Positions 8,446 to 16,941 of a stretch of 64,000 bases of DNA are shown one piece after another (positions within the stretch are counted from its first letter, which is position 1; the number at the start of each line of letters is the position of its first letter). The translations under genes were made by a program, and so were the position numbers. The stretch lies in the NCBI GenBank assembly GCA_004173185.1, contig SEFZ01000014.1, positions 38,239 through 102,238 on the forward strand, read 5' to 3'. The notes under the pieces were generated by a model that worked only from the letters and a program-made list of their open reading frames with translations, did not search any database and was not told the DNA's origin. This DNA is from Sphingomonadales bacterium. Lineage in GTDB: Bacteria; Pseudomonadota; Alphaproteobacteria; Sphingomonadales; Sphingomonadaceae.

Positions 8446-9975
8446 ATGAGCGACTCAAGGAAGGCATTGCGCGATCTGGCGAGCGGAACGTTCGGCAACC
8501 TCCGCACGCTCAGCGCGGCGCAGGAAGCGGCACTCGACATGCAACGCAAGATCGACAAGCTGACCGCGTTCCGGTTGCTCGGCAATGACCGTTTGAGCCG
8601 CATCGCACGTGGCTTGCCGTCCCCCGCGATGGAGAAGGCCATAGCGATAGCCAGCGGCAAGTTGACTGGGCTCGACAACGCCTTCGCGCAGGGCTCGCTG
8701 CTCGACCGAACCCAACACGATACGTTTCGGCTCTATGATTCTCTCGAAAAATACGGCGCGATGCGCAGCTCGGTGGAAGCGGCGATCGGAAAGATCAACG
8801 CGCTCGAAACGACCGGATTTGGCCGCGCGCACGATGCCGCCGCGAAACTCGCGCTGGTCGGGGGGCACCGGTTCGGAAGCGGGCTCGACGAGCGGATCGC
8901 GGAATCGATCCGACGGATAAACGAACCCTATGTGGCGCTGACCGCGCGCCAGGAGGCGCTGCTCGGAATTGATCGCGATGCCGTTGGCGCGCTGGCGCGG
9001 ACACGGCACTGGGCTGATACACTGACTGGTTCGACGGCGCGCGATTATGCCGCGATCCTCGGCACCGGTGATCGCTACCGCAAGGAATTCGAGGCCCTGA
9101 ATCTCGCCGCCGGCAGTATCGCGTCGGCGACAAATGGGTTCGGCGGAAATAGCCTTGCTGCGATCGCCACATCGCGCAGCGCGGAGCTGGCCGGCCTCAC
9201 AGTGACAGCGACCAAGATGTCGCTTTTCGCAGGCTCGCTCGACGTCCTTGGTCCGGGTGCCGGCGGCAACCATGCTGCCTATAACGCGCTGCTTGGAGGG
9301 TATGCGACACCGGCGATGCTGGATCGGCCATATTGGCGAGATTCGCGCGAGCGCGCTCGCTATTATCGCGATCAGGATGTCGACGAAGGGCTGATCGACG
9401 CCGACAACGCCTCCACCGTCGCCGTGCTGATCGATAGCGGCGTGGTCGAGGGCAAGCGCACGCGCGCGGGCACGATGACCGCCGTGGTCGAGGCCGGTCC
9501 GGTTAGGGTTCGGATCATGGCGAGCCGGCCGAAGATTGGCGCGTTTGGCGCAATCGACTCGTTCGAGAGTGCGCTGCGTACCTTCGTCGCGGTAAAGCTC
9601 CTGGCGGCACAAGGTCCGAATTGGTTCAAGCAACGCGTGCCCGGCGATGTGGTCGGCCGCGCCAAGGACCGCCGCCGCGAAGCGATGCGTGCTGGCGAAA
9701 TCGCGCTGGATCTGATCCACTATATCGATCTTGGCGATATGATCGCGGTGATCACGCGCAAGGACAACTGGACCGAGCTGTTCGAAGCGGTCTTCGACCG
9801 CGCCGAGTGGCTGAAGGTCGATCTGGAGCGGCTCAACGCCAGCCGACGTCCCACTATGCACAGCCGCCCGGTCGATCCGGTTCAGCTATGCGAGATTGTC
9901 CTGACAATCCGTCGGCTGGTTGGTTGGATTGAGCGCGAGGGCCAGTGGGACAGCGGCTGGGACGATGATGTCTAA
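8446..9975 (+). CDS. Swt1-like HEPN-domain protein, putative RNase/abortive-infection effector
   Basis: 509 residues. The first ~330 are helical and Ala-rich with no domain I recognise. The C-terminal ~150 residues resemble the HEPN domain of Swt1-type proteins: FESALRTFVAVKLLAAQGPNWFKQRVP, then an IDLGDMIAVITRKDNWTELFEAVF block, then the motif region NASRRPTMHSRP. This last gives R467-R468-P-T-M-H472, an Rx4H spacing as in HEPN ribonucleases, but the polar residue after the first Arg (usually Asn, His or Asp) is Arg here. It is transcribed away from the second CD-NTase across a 204-bp shared upstream region. A defence role is inferred from the domain and the location; catalytic activity is uncertain because of the changed motif residue. 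Confidence 0.6.
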   Translation: MSDSRKALRDLASGTFGNLRTLSAAQEAALDMQRKIDKLTAFRLLGNDRLSRIARGLPSPAMEKAIAIASGKLTGLDNAFAQGSLLDRTQHDTFRLYDSLEKYGAMRSSVEAAIGKINALETTGFGRAHDAAAKLALVGGHRFGSGLDERIAESIRRINEPYVALTARQEALLGIDRDAVGALARTRHWADTLTGSTARDYAAILGTGDRYRKEFEALNLAAGSIASATNGFGGNSLAAIATSRSAELAGLTVTATKMSLFAGSLDVLGPGAGGNHAAYNALLGGYATPAMLDRPYWRDSRERARYYRDQDVDEGLIDADNASTVAVLIDSGVVEGKRTRAGTMTAVVEAGPVRVRIMASRPKIGAFGAIDSFESALRTFVAVKLLAAQGPNWFKQRVPGDVVGRAKDRRREAMRAGEIALDLIHYIDLGDMIAVITRKDNWTELFEAVFDRAEWLKVDLERLNASRRPTMHSRPVDPVQLCEIVLTIRRLVGWIEREGQWDSGWDDDV

Positions 9976-10343
9976 GTTGGGCTAGTCGGTTCGATCAGGT
10001 TAGCCTTAGTCGAGCGGTCTTCAAAAGCGGATGTCGGGAGTCTGCTCTTTAACGGAGCTTCGTTACTGGCCGAATCAATGTCGGCTTTTAGGTAAGCGAG
10101 TTCGAGCTGCAAGCGGCTGATTATGGGGCGCTAAGCGGCCGTCTTGGGCCGAGATAAACCAGTGTCCGTTTTTGGGAAGCGGGAAGGGCGACCGGAACGC
10201 CCGCGATTCGGTCGTTTAGCCGTGGGATTTCCGAAACTATTGCCCAGTTTGCGCGGCGGGCGCCCGTAACTTGCTAGGCTGATCGGCCCGGTTGCTGCCG
10301 TTTGCATTAGTGGAGGAAAAACATCGCTCGCCGCTTGGTTCAA
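9976..10343. other. non-coding stretch with degenerate direct repeats
   Basis: About 370 bp without a credible gene. Two imperfect copies of a short motif occur: ATGTCGGCTTTTAGG near 10079 and GTGTCCGTTTTTGGG near 10160. This looks like decayed mobile or dispersed-repeat DNA within the island. I see no clear promoter or terminator. Confidence 0.4.
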
Positions 10344-10922
10344 CTAGGCTTGCCGCGGGATGAGGATACGGTGGCACCCATACATCCCCTCGTCGCCATG
10401 CCGCTGTCGGGCCTCATCGAGCGCAAGTTCGACTTCTTCTAGGGTCTCGTGAATTTCAGCCCAAACGCTGCCATCTGCATAGATGATCAATGCGAATCGC
10501 CCATCGATCGCACCCGTCAGCCGGGTTTTCCGCGGCGGCAGAACGATGGGGTCGAGCGCACAACGGGAGTGTGAATCGCAGCCCTCACCGAGCCCATGAT
10601 CAGCGCGGAAGCGTTCCTCTTCTTCGGTCGCAGCGTGCAGGTCGTTGAAGATTCTGACGGACATCGCTCCCCCCATTTCCGTGACGACGAGCCAACGTAT
10701 GATTCGTTGATCGTTCGTGTCACGCTCGGTCCTACCGATCGATGTGGCCATCGAAGCACGAATCTCTTCGGCGAGTGCTTGCAGGGCTTCACCCTGAGCT
10801 TGGTATAATGGTCGCAGTCCCGTCCAGTCGTGTTCATCGCTGTCGGCAGTGGTGGAGCTGGAAGAGAAGTAGTGATCGGCCCTCACATCCAGAAGGCCTA
10901 GTATGAAATCAACTTCGGTCAT
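10344..10922 (-). CDS. hypothetical protein of the island
   Basis: 192 residues from the ATG at 10922, chosen because AAGGAG lies 8 bp upstream; an earlier in-frame start at 10988 has no such site. The protein is acidic (MTEVDFILGLLDVRADHYF...), with no signal peptide or membrane segment. It has a central IIRWLVVTEMGGAMSVRIFNDL stretch and a C-terminal FALIIYADGSVWAEIHETLEEVELALDEA helix pattern. I do not recognise the family. It lies between the HEPN gene and the tRNA fragment, so it belongs to the island, and its function is unknown. Confidence 0.7.
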   Translation of the reverse strand: MTEVDFILGLLDVRADHYFSSSSTTADSDEHDWTGLRPLYQAQGEALQALAEEIRASMATSIGRTERDTNDQRIIRWLVVTEMGGAMSVRIFNDLHAATEEEERFRADHGLGEGCDSHSRCALDPIVLPPRKTRLTGAIDGRFALIIYADGSVWAEIHETLEEVELALDEARQRHGDEGMYGCHRILIPRQA

Positions 10923-11182
10923 TTGATACTCCTTTCTTGCGCCTGCGAAGTCGCCATGGTGATGGCTCCTGCTGACGGTGAAATGCAACGTTCGATAGCC
11001 GATCGTCGCTGGTGCCGATTCGAATTGCTCCCAGCCGGCTTTCGCTGATGTCTAAAGCGCGATGAGACGCTCCGGAGCTTGCGTGAGATTTGCGTATTTC
11101 GCGCAAAAACTGGCTATGTTCCTGAGATGTTCGCTAAGACGGAACGCGGAAACTCTCGGAAATCTGCGGATTTCTAGTCTAG
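10923..11182. other. intergenic DNA next to the island border
   Basis: 260 bp upstream of the hypothetical gene and up to the tRNA fragment. There is no 5-prime half of tRNA-Val here: no GGGCGTG acceptor strand or D-arm precedes position 11183. That shows the tRNA at 11183 is a fragment. No gene is supported. Confidence 0.5.
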
Positions 11183-11235
11183 GCACTGTGTTGACATCGC
11201 AGGGGTCGCAAGTTCAATCCTTGCCACGCCCACCA
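11183..11235 (+). other. 3-prime fragment of tRNA-Val(GAC): island attachment-site scar
   Basis: 53 bp equal to the 3-prime part of a tRNA. An anticodon stem CTGTG/CGCAG encloses loop TTGACAT with anticodon GAC (Val). A variable region follows, then a T-arm stem GCAAG/CTTGC with loop TTCAATC, the acceptor 3-prime strand CACGCCC, A73 and encoded CCA. The acceptor 5-prime strand (expected GGGCGTG), D-arm and start are missing. Elements that integrate into tRNA genes rebuild an intact tRNA at one end and leave such a 3-prime copy with the native downstream flank at the other. The island therefore lies to the left. Confidence 0.85.
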
Positions 11236-11240
11236 TTAAA

Positions 11241-11275
11241 ATCCCCGCTGACCCAATGGGTTGGCGGGGTTTTTA
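11241..11275 (+). terminator. rho-independent terminator after the tRNA fragment
   Basis: A 12-bp stem (CCCCGCTGACCC / GGGTTGGCGGGG, with two G-U pairs), a 3-nt AAT loop, then TTTTT. It is probably the original terminator of tRNA-Val, kept on the chromosomal side of the integration site. Confidence 0.85.
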
Positions 11276-11501
11276 TTTTCGGGGCTTCGCTCTCCAATGC
11301 GCATGCTCGGACGAAGCGAGTGGCGGTCGCCGCGCTTCCCGACATGCCGGAAGATTCCCGTGATCTCGCCGGCCGCGTTCCGGTGTTGGGCATTTTGATC
11401 GCCGAGACGATTTGGGCGCATTGGGGCAAGGCGCTCGGCTGAGGGTTGGCCCTCTATTCGGGCCGAGCGCGCCTGGGATGCGCTCGACCCTCACCCCTTC
11501 A

Positions 11502-12401
11502 TCAGTGAAACGAGAAGCCGAACGTCGCATTCTCGGTGAAGCCGTTTGCGAACAGCTTGTAGCCGTCGGCATTATAGTGCGAGTACATGAAGATCAGCTC
11601 GGATTTGCCATCCGCGTCATAATCGCCCGCATCCAGCAAATGCATGTCGAAGCCCAAGTCCGTCATCGTGCCGTCTGGCGAGATGGCGACCGTGAGGACG
11701 GAGAAGGCGCTTGTGCCCGAATCCTCGATCGGACCGTCACAACGATAGTCGTCACCGTTCAGGCCCACGCGTGCGACCCGCCAGCCAGCGGCGGAGGCGT
11801 AGCTCCCATCGACGACAAGATCCTTGTCGGCATAGGCCCAGGCGGCGGGCACATTCTCTTCGGCATTCTTGCAGCGCATCGCGGTGGCGAACTTCGCCCG
11901 CATCCGCTGGCGCATCGCGGCATCGGTCGCTGCCGGAAGCGGCGCGGCTTTCCAGCTCTCGGGATCGGCCACATGGCCCGTCGAGCTGCTCACCAAGGGG
12001 CGGTAAACCGGCCCGCCGGCCCAGCCGACGAACTTGTTTGATCGCTGCCCGACGAATGGCGCACGCGCGCCCGGTGCCAGCGACTGCCGGCCGACATCGC
12101 TGATCGATTTCCAGCTCGAGGGCGTGATGCCGCGCACTTGCCCCACGGACTTGCCATCGAAGCCAACGGTCCAGTTGGTCTCGCGCGGGAAGCAACTGCC
12201 CTTCGGGCATGCCGGATCATAAGCCGCCCAGCCGCTGCCGGCCTTGTGGAAAACGGCGCGCATAAATGGCGTGGGCTTGGCTTCGGTTTCGCTCGGCTGA
12301 TCCTCGAGAATTCCGACGATGCTTTCCTGCGCGAGCGCCGGTTGCGCGCCTGCAGCGAAGGTAAGTGCCGTCAGTGCCAGAAATGCGTGCTTGCCAATCA
12401 T
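11502..12401 (-). CDS. secreted hypothetical protein with FG-GAP-like C-terminus
   Basis: 299 residues from the ATG at 12401, which gives a clean signal peptide (MIGKHAFLALTALTFAAGAQPALAQ, cleavage after residue ~25) behind a GGGG ribosome site. The mature protein has paired Cys (ACPKGSC, RCKN, YRCDG) and ends with a calcium-loop-like DAGDYDADGKSELIFMYS segment, similar to FG-GAP/VCBS repeats. It is probably periplasmic. I do not recognise the family and cannot state a function. First gene on the chromosomal side of the island border. Confidence 0.8.
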   Translation of the reverse strand: MIGKHAFLALTALTFAAGAQPALAQESIVGILEDQPSETEAKPTPFMRAVFHKAGSGWAAYDPACPKGSCFPRETNWTVGFDGKSVGQVRGITPSSWKSISDVGRQSLAPGARAPFVGQRSNKFVGWAGGPVYRPLVSSSTGHVADPESWKAAPLPAATDAAMRQRMRAKFATAMRCKNAEENVPAAWAYADKDLVVDGSYASAAGWRVARVGLNGDDYRCDGPIEDSGTSAFSVLTVAISPDGTMTDLGFDMHLLDAGDYDADGKSELIFMYSHYNADGYKLFANGFTENATFGFSFH

Positions 12402-12619
12402 GATTTTCCCCGGACCGAAATGTGTCGGATACGATGTAAGCGATGGCCGCTTCATCCTCGTCCCAATCTTGGGACGGCCAAAGCATGGCGGGGCCTCAGC
12501 GCGCGTTCAGTCCCTCGATCATCGAGCCATTTGCCGGATGGACGATATCGGCCACGCGCCAGCCCATTGCTGCCCGAAACAGCACATATTGCTGGGTCAG
12601 GGAAACAGGAGCAAATTCG

Positions 12620-13654
12620 TCAGACGGCTTCGCCGACGCGCAGCCAGTCGATGAACACATCATGCGCGGCGCGATCCATTTCGCCCCGAGCGTTGACCCC
12701 CGATCCGACAGAGTTGCCGAGCGTCGATGGCCGAACATCCTGCGGCGAACATGCGAACCGCTTTTGGAACGCGCTCACAAGCTGCGCACGGTCGCGAAAC
12801 CCGTGACGGAATGCGAGTTCGTCGATCGATCGCGAGGCACTCGTCGGCGCGCGCAAGGCGGCATAGACCCGATCGAGACGGCGGTGTCGGACATAGGCCA
12901 TGACGCCGCCCATCGGCTCGAATGCGCGATACAGGCTGCTGCGCGACACGCCGATCTTAACCGCGATATCGTCCACGCCCGCGGAACGCGACAAAGCGGC
13001 GGAATCAAACAGGTGCATTGCGCGCCTTCGTATCGTCCGCTGGATTGCATCGGAATGCGGGGGCGCGACGGCGCGGCCTTGGCCCAGAAACCTTTCAGCA
13101 ATAACAAAGGTGGCTTCCACGGCGGCAATGCCTTCGTCGTCGGTCAATTCGTCCGCGACATCGGCAAGCGTGCCTAGGTGAGAGGCGATCAGCCGCGCGC
13201 CCGCGCTCTCGCCTGAAAGCGTCAGCCCATGAAAGCCGCGTCCCAGCAGCCAGGAGGGAAGAACATGGCGCGGCACGACCAGATTGATGAGATCGACCGC
13301 GCTGGTCGTGGAGATGGAAGGCCGCGCCAGATCGCGGAACTGGATCGATCCGCCACCCGATCGTGCCGAGACGCCGTTAAAATCTCCCACGCCGTCCGAA
13401 AGGTTCACGGTGATGCTGACATGATCGAGGCCGGAGCGGCGCACAAGCTGCGCGTCCCGCACGAATGTCTGCCCGACCGAGCGCCCGCGCCCAAGCACGC
13501 TGGCGCCGAAACGAACCACTTTCGTCAGGCTGGTGAAGCCGGTGCGCCCCTGGTTCGCAACGTCCCGCACGTCATACATATCGGCGAGCGACTCCCGATA
13601 GGTGTCGAACGCATCCTTCTGTCGCTCTGAGGAAACGGACCAGGCCAGGGTCAA
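12620..13654 (-). CDS. AraC-family transcriptional regulator
   Basis: 344 residues from a TTG at 13654; a downstream ATG at 13579 is an alternative start. The N-terminal half resembles the AraC-binding-like domain (FGASVLGRGRSV..., QFRDLARPSISTTSAVDLINLVVPR). The C-terminal ~100 residues hold the double helix-turn-helix: SAGVDDIAVKIGVSRSSLYRAFEPMGGVMAYVRHRRLDRVYAAL and IDELAFRHGFRDRAQLVSAFQKRFACSPQDVR. Ligand and targets are unknown. It stands alone between two exported-protein genes on the same strand. Confidence 0.92.
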   Translation of the reverse strand: MTLAWSVSSERQKDAFDTYRESLADMYDVRDVANQGRTGFTSLTKVVRFGASVLGRGRSVGQTFVRDAQLVRRSGLDHVSITVNLSDGVGDFNGVSARSGGGSIQFRDLARPSISTTSAVDLINLVVPRHVLPSWLLGRGFHGLTLSGESAGARLIASHLGTLADVADELTDDEGIAAVEATFVIAERFLGQGRAVAPPHSDAIQRTIRRRAMHLFDSAALSRSAGVDDIAVKIGVSRSSLYRAFEPMGGVMAYVRHRRLDRVYAALRAPTSASRSIDELAFRHGFRDRAQLVSAFQKRFACSPQDVRPSTLGNSVGSGVNARGEMDRAAHDVFIDWLRVGEAV

Positions 13655-13854
13655 GGGAAAGTGGGCAGTGATACGCTGTCGCTCCGCTGCGTTTTACGCA
13701 GGCCGCTATCTAGCAAATTGAACGATCGCAGTCATCCCGTTGAAAACATGACATATCGACAGTGTCGGAGCCACGCTTCATCGCAGTAAAACGGCGTCCG
13801 GATAAAGAATGCGCATGAGGGCCGGGTCGCAAGGGGCAGAACGCCTCACGGCAA

Positions 13855-13888
13855 TGCGACCGGCCAAAAAGAATTCTGGCCGGTCGCA
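13855..13888. terminator. perfect 12-bp inverted repeat, probable terminator of the gene at 13953
   Basis: TGCGACCGGCCA and TGGCCGGTCGCA around a 10-nt loop containing an A-run, 65 bp downstream of the stop at 13953 on the minus strand. No U-run follows on either strand, so it may be an RNA-stabilising or bidirectional hairpin rather than a classic terminator. The rest of the 298-bp gap 13655-13952 shows nothing recognisable. Confidence 0.5.
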
Positions 13889-13952
13889 CAGCTAATGGGG
13901 TGGGTCTTTGCGCGGGCTACCCATCATCCGCGACTTCGATATTCGCTAAAAC

Positions 13953-14588
13953 TCAGCCGGGGCGGCAGGCGCTGGTCGTCGTCCATTCGCGATCGCCATC
14001 GTCATACTCGATATAGATCGAGTCGCCGGTCCGGATCTGACCGATCCGCCCGGGGAAATACATGCCGCTGCGCTTGAAATCGCACGACACGCGCTTGCCT
14101 ACGGTCCAGCCCGCGCCACCACCGCGATTGCCGCCGCCATAATTGGGAGCAGGGGCCTGGCGCGGTGCGGCATATCCGCCGTTCATTTCCTTGTCGCAGT
14201 TGAGCCCGAACTGAAACTTGCCGCCGCGAACGCTCAATCCCGCCACCTTGGCCGGATAGCTGGCACCATTCATGTTGATGTTCACGGTGCCGTACCAGCG
14301 GACCGAAGGCTGGCCGGTTGTCTCGGCATAATAATGTACGCGCGTGCCCTCTGGAATGAAGATCGGGTTGCGATATTGATCGAGGAGATCATGGACCGGC
14401 TTGCTGCCCGTCGCGTTGAACCAGCCGAACGTCTGCCACGCGCCGTTGCGCGGGATGGCGATGAAATAGCGGACCGGAACCGGGCAGGAATTGAAGAATT
14501 GCAACTGGCGTTGCACCTGTGCTTCGGCTTCGGTCGGTGCCAACACCGTTGCCGCTGCTCCGATGGCAGCCAAAATTGCAAGCTTCAT
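13953..14588 (-). CDS. secreted protein, DUF1036-like N-part plus Tudor/agenet-like C-part
   Basis: 211 residues from the ATG at 14588, with signal peptide MKLAILAAIGAAATVLAPTE up to about AEAQ. The first half (QLQFFNSCPVPVRYFIAIPRN..., NATGSKPVHDL...FIPEGTRVHYYAET) resembles DUF1036-type exported domains. A Gly-rich linker (GGGNRGGGAGW) leads to a C-terminal ~45 residues (VGKRVSCDFKRSGMYFPGRI, IEYDDGDREWTT) with the pattern of small SH3/Tudor-like barrels. Probably periplasmic; function unknown. Resemblances are by eye. Confidence 0.78.
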   Translation of the reverse strand: MKLAILAAIGAAATVLAPTEAEAQVQRQLQFFNSCPVPVRYFIAIPRNGAWQTFGWFNATGSKPVHDLLDQYRNPIFIPEGTRVHYYAETTGQPSVRWYGTVNINMNGASYPAKVAGLSVRGGKFQFGLNCDKEMNGGYAAPRQAPAPNYGGGNRGGGAGWTVGKRVSCDFKRSGMYFPGRIGQIRTGDSIYIEYDDGDREWTTTSACRPG

Positions 14589-14780
14589 TGAATATCCCCC
14601 TGAAGACACAGCGTTCCCCGCGTGTGAATTGTGACGCCTCCAGTCTTAGCAGCGGCGGCTGCGCGCGCGTGTCCCAGATTTGGGATGAATGCGGCGCGCA
14701 TTTTCGATCCTTGTCCGCCGAGCAGGCTTTCGCTGTTCCCCGTTGCGCAATGCAGCATGCGGGCCTAGAGGCCGCCGCGT

Positions 14781-14944
14781 GACAGGTTCCCCGGCAACGG
14801 GGATGAAAAGGGAACTCGGTTCGATACCGAGGCTGCCCCCGCAACTGTAACCGGTTAGCCGGCGCGCCATCATGCCACTGAGGGAAACTTCGGGAAGGCG
14901 GCACGCCAGCGGTGATCCGGGAGCCAGGAGACCTGCCCGTCACA
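14781..14944 (+). promoter_or_regulatory. cobalamin riboswitch
   Basis: All conserved blocks appear in order: ACAGGTTCC at the 5-prime end, the GCTGCCCCCGCAACTGTAA core at 14831-14849, CCACTG, CGGGAAGGC, and the B12 box AGCCAGGAGACCTGCC at 14922-14937. It lies ~125 bp upstream of btuB. Known behaviour of the class: adenosylcobalamin binding represses expression, here of btuB-F-C-D. Confidence 0.97.
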
Positions 14945-15069
14945 GTCGATTCCTTTGCGCGGGCGGGGTGTACCGAGCGAACGAGGGGTGAAATCCCTTG
15001 TGTGAGCGACGCCGAACCGGGTCGCGCACGCCAATTTCGGCAAGTGGCCCAAGCTATGGGTGTCTTGTT

Positions 15070-16941
15070 ATGAAATCCAAATTCCTCCTCTGCGCGTCGG
15101 CGGCATTGCTGCCCGCATTCCCGGCATTCGCGCAGGACCGCGCCGATGACGACGACACGATCGTCGTTACCGCAACCGGCGTAGCGCAGCCGATCGATCA
15201 GGTCGGCCAGGCCGTCACCGTGATCGACGCCGATACGATCCGCACCCGCCAGGAAGTGAACGTCGCCGATCTGCTCGCGACGACGCCGGGCGTACGCTTC
15301 AGCCGCAACGGCACCACCGGCTCGGTCACCGGCATCTCGGTGCGCGGCGCCGAAACCAGCCAGACTCTCGTTTTGATCGATGGCGTGAAGGTCAACGATC
15401 CCAGCGCGATCGGCGACGGCTTCGATTTCGGCAATCTGCTGGTCGGCAATATCAACCGCATCGAAGTGCTGCGCGGATCGAACTCGGTGGCTTATGGCAG
15501 CCAGGCGATCGGTGGCGTGGTCAACGTGACCACCTCTACTCCGGTCGACGGCATCGCCGCCAACGCATCGGCCGATTACGGCAATTCGAACACGGTCAAC
15601 GGCAAGGCGAATATCGCTGCGGGCAGCGGCATGTTTTCCGGATCGGCCGGCATCTCTTATTTCGATACCGACGGCATCTCATCGGCAGCGCGCGCGTTCG
15701 GCGCGACCGAGAAGGACGGCTATCGCAACGTCACCGGCAATGCGAAGCTCAAGGTGGCGTTTACTGATGCGATCAACCTCGATCTGCGCGGCTATTATAT
15801 CGATGCCGATCTCGATCTCGACAGCTTCTTCGGCGCACCGGCCGACACGGCGGACGTCAGCAAGTCGCGGCAATATGTCGGCTATGCCGGGCTCAACGCC
15901 GGGCTGTTCGACGGTGTGCTGAACACCCGCGTTGCGCTCACCTATTTCAAGCACGAGCGCGATTATTACTTCGTCCGCGGCACCGCGGCGGATTACGGCT
16001 ATGAAGGCAAGACGCTGCGCTTCGAATATCAGGGCGTGCTCCAGCCGATCGAGCAGGCCAAGCTGATCTTCGGCTATGAGCATGAGAAGCCCGAATATGA
16101 TTTCTTCGGCTTCGGATCGACCAGCACTGCCAAGGCGACGCTCGACAGCTTTTATGGCCTCGCAGTGGTCCAGCCAGTCACCGGCCTCTCGCTGACCGGT
16201 GGCGTGCGTCGTGACGAGCACAATCAGTTTGGCGGTGCGACCACGCTGGGTGCCAATGCGAACTACTCGCCCAACCAGGGCGCGACCAATGTTCGCCTGA
16301 GCTATGGCGAGGGCTTCAAGGCGCCGTCGCTGTACCAGCTCTATGACAGCTTCAGCGGCAATGCGGCGCTGCGCCCGGAGCGTTCGAAGAGCTACGACAT
16401 CGGTGTCGACCAGAATTTCGGGCGTCAGTTCAGCGCGTCGGTCACCTTGTTCAAGCGCGATACCCACAACCAGATCAATTATGACAACGCGACCTTCACC
16501 TACGGCAATATCGATCGCACCAAGACCAAGGGTGCCGAAGTGTCCTTTGCCCTGCGGCCGACCGACGCGCTGAGCTTCACCGCGGCCTATTCGTACATCG
16601 ACGCATTCGATCGTTCGGTGGGCTCGCCTAACAACGGCAAGCGCCTCGCGCGCCGCGCCGAGCATGCGGTGAGCGTTTCGGCGGATTATGACTGGGCATT
16701 CGGCCTTTCGACCGGCGTGACGCTCACGCATGTCGGCGACAGTTTCGACAATGCTTCGAACGCGCGTCGCCTGCCGGGCTATGCGCTGGCGGGTTTGCGT
16801 GCTTCGATGCCGATCGGCGAGCATGTGGAGGTCTATGGCCGCGTCGATAATCTGTTCGATGAGCAATACAGCACGGCCTATGGCTTCGACACCTATGGTC
16901 GCGCAGCATATGCCGGCGTGCGCGTGAAACTGGGTAAGTGA
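15070..16941 (+). CDS. btuB: TonB-dependent vitamin B12 receptor BtuB
   Basis: 623 residues, family length. The ATG at 15070 gives a signal peptide MKSKFLLCASAALLPAFPAFAQ. After it comes a TonB-box-like DDDDTIVVTATG, the plug domain (NVADLLATTPGVRFSRNG, VLIDGVKVNDPS, NRIEVLRGSNSVAYGSQAIG), and a 22-strand barrel region that ends in an aromatic/Gly C-terminus (YAGVRVKLGK). It takes up cobalamin across the outer membrane. The riboswitch directly upstream and the btuF-C-D genes downstream fix the substrate. The TGA overlaps the GTG start of the next gene. The ribosome site is weak, which suits riboswitch control of initiation. Confidence 0.95.
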   Translation: MKSKFLLCASAALLPAFPAFAQDRADDDDTIVVTATGVAQPIDQVGQAVTVIDADTIRTRQEVNVADLLATTPGVRFSRNGTTGSVTGISVRGAETSQTLVLIDGVKVNDPSAIGDGFDFGNLLVGNINRIEVLRGSNSVAYGSQAIGGVVNVTTSTPVDGIAANASADYGNSNTVNGKANIAAGSGMFSGSAGISYFDTDGISSAARAFGATEKDGYRNVTGNAKLKVAFTDAINLDLRGYYIDADLDLDSFFGAPADTADVSKSRQYVGYAGLNAGLFDGVLNTRVALTYFKHERDYYFVRGTAADYGYEGKTLRFEYQGVLQPIEQAKLIFGYEHEKPEYDFFGFGSTSTAKATLDSFYGLAVVQPVTGLSLTGGVRRDEHNQFGGATTLGANANYSPNQGATNVRLSYGEGFKAPSLYQLYDSFSGNAALRPERSKSYDIGVDQNFGRQFSASVTLFKRDTHNQINYDNATFTYGNIDRTKTKGAEVSFALRPTDALSFTAAYSYIDAFDRSVGSPNNGKRLARRAEHAVSVSADYDWAFGLSTGVTLTHVGDSFDNASNARRLPGYALAGLRASMPIGEHVEVYGRVDNLFDEQYSTAYGFDTYGRAAYAGVRVKLGK

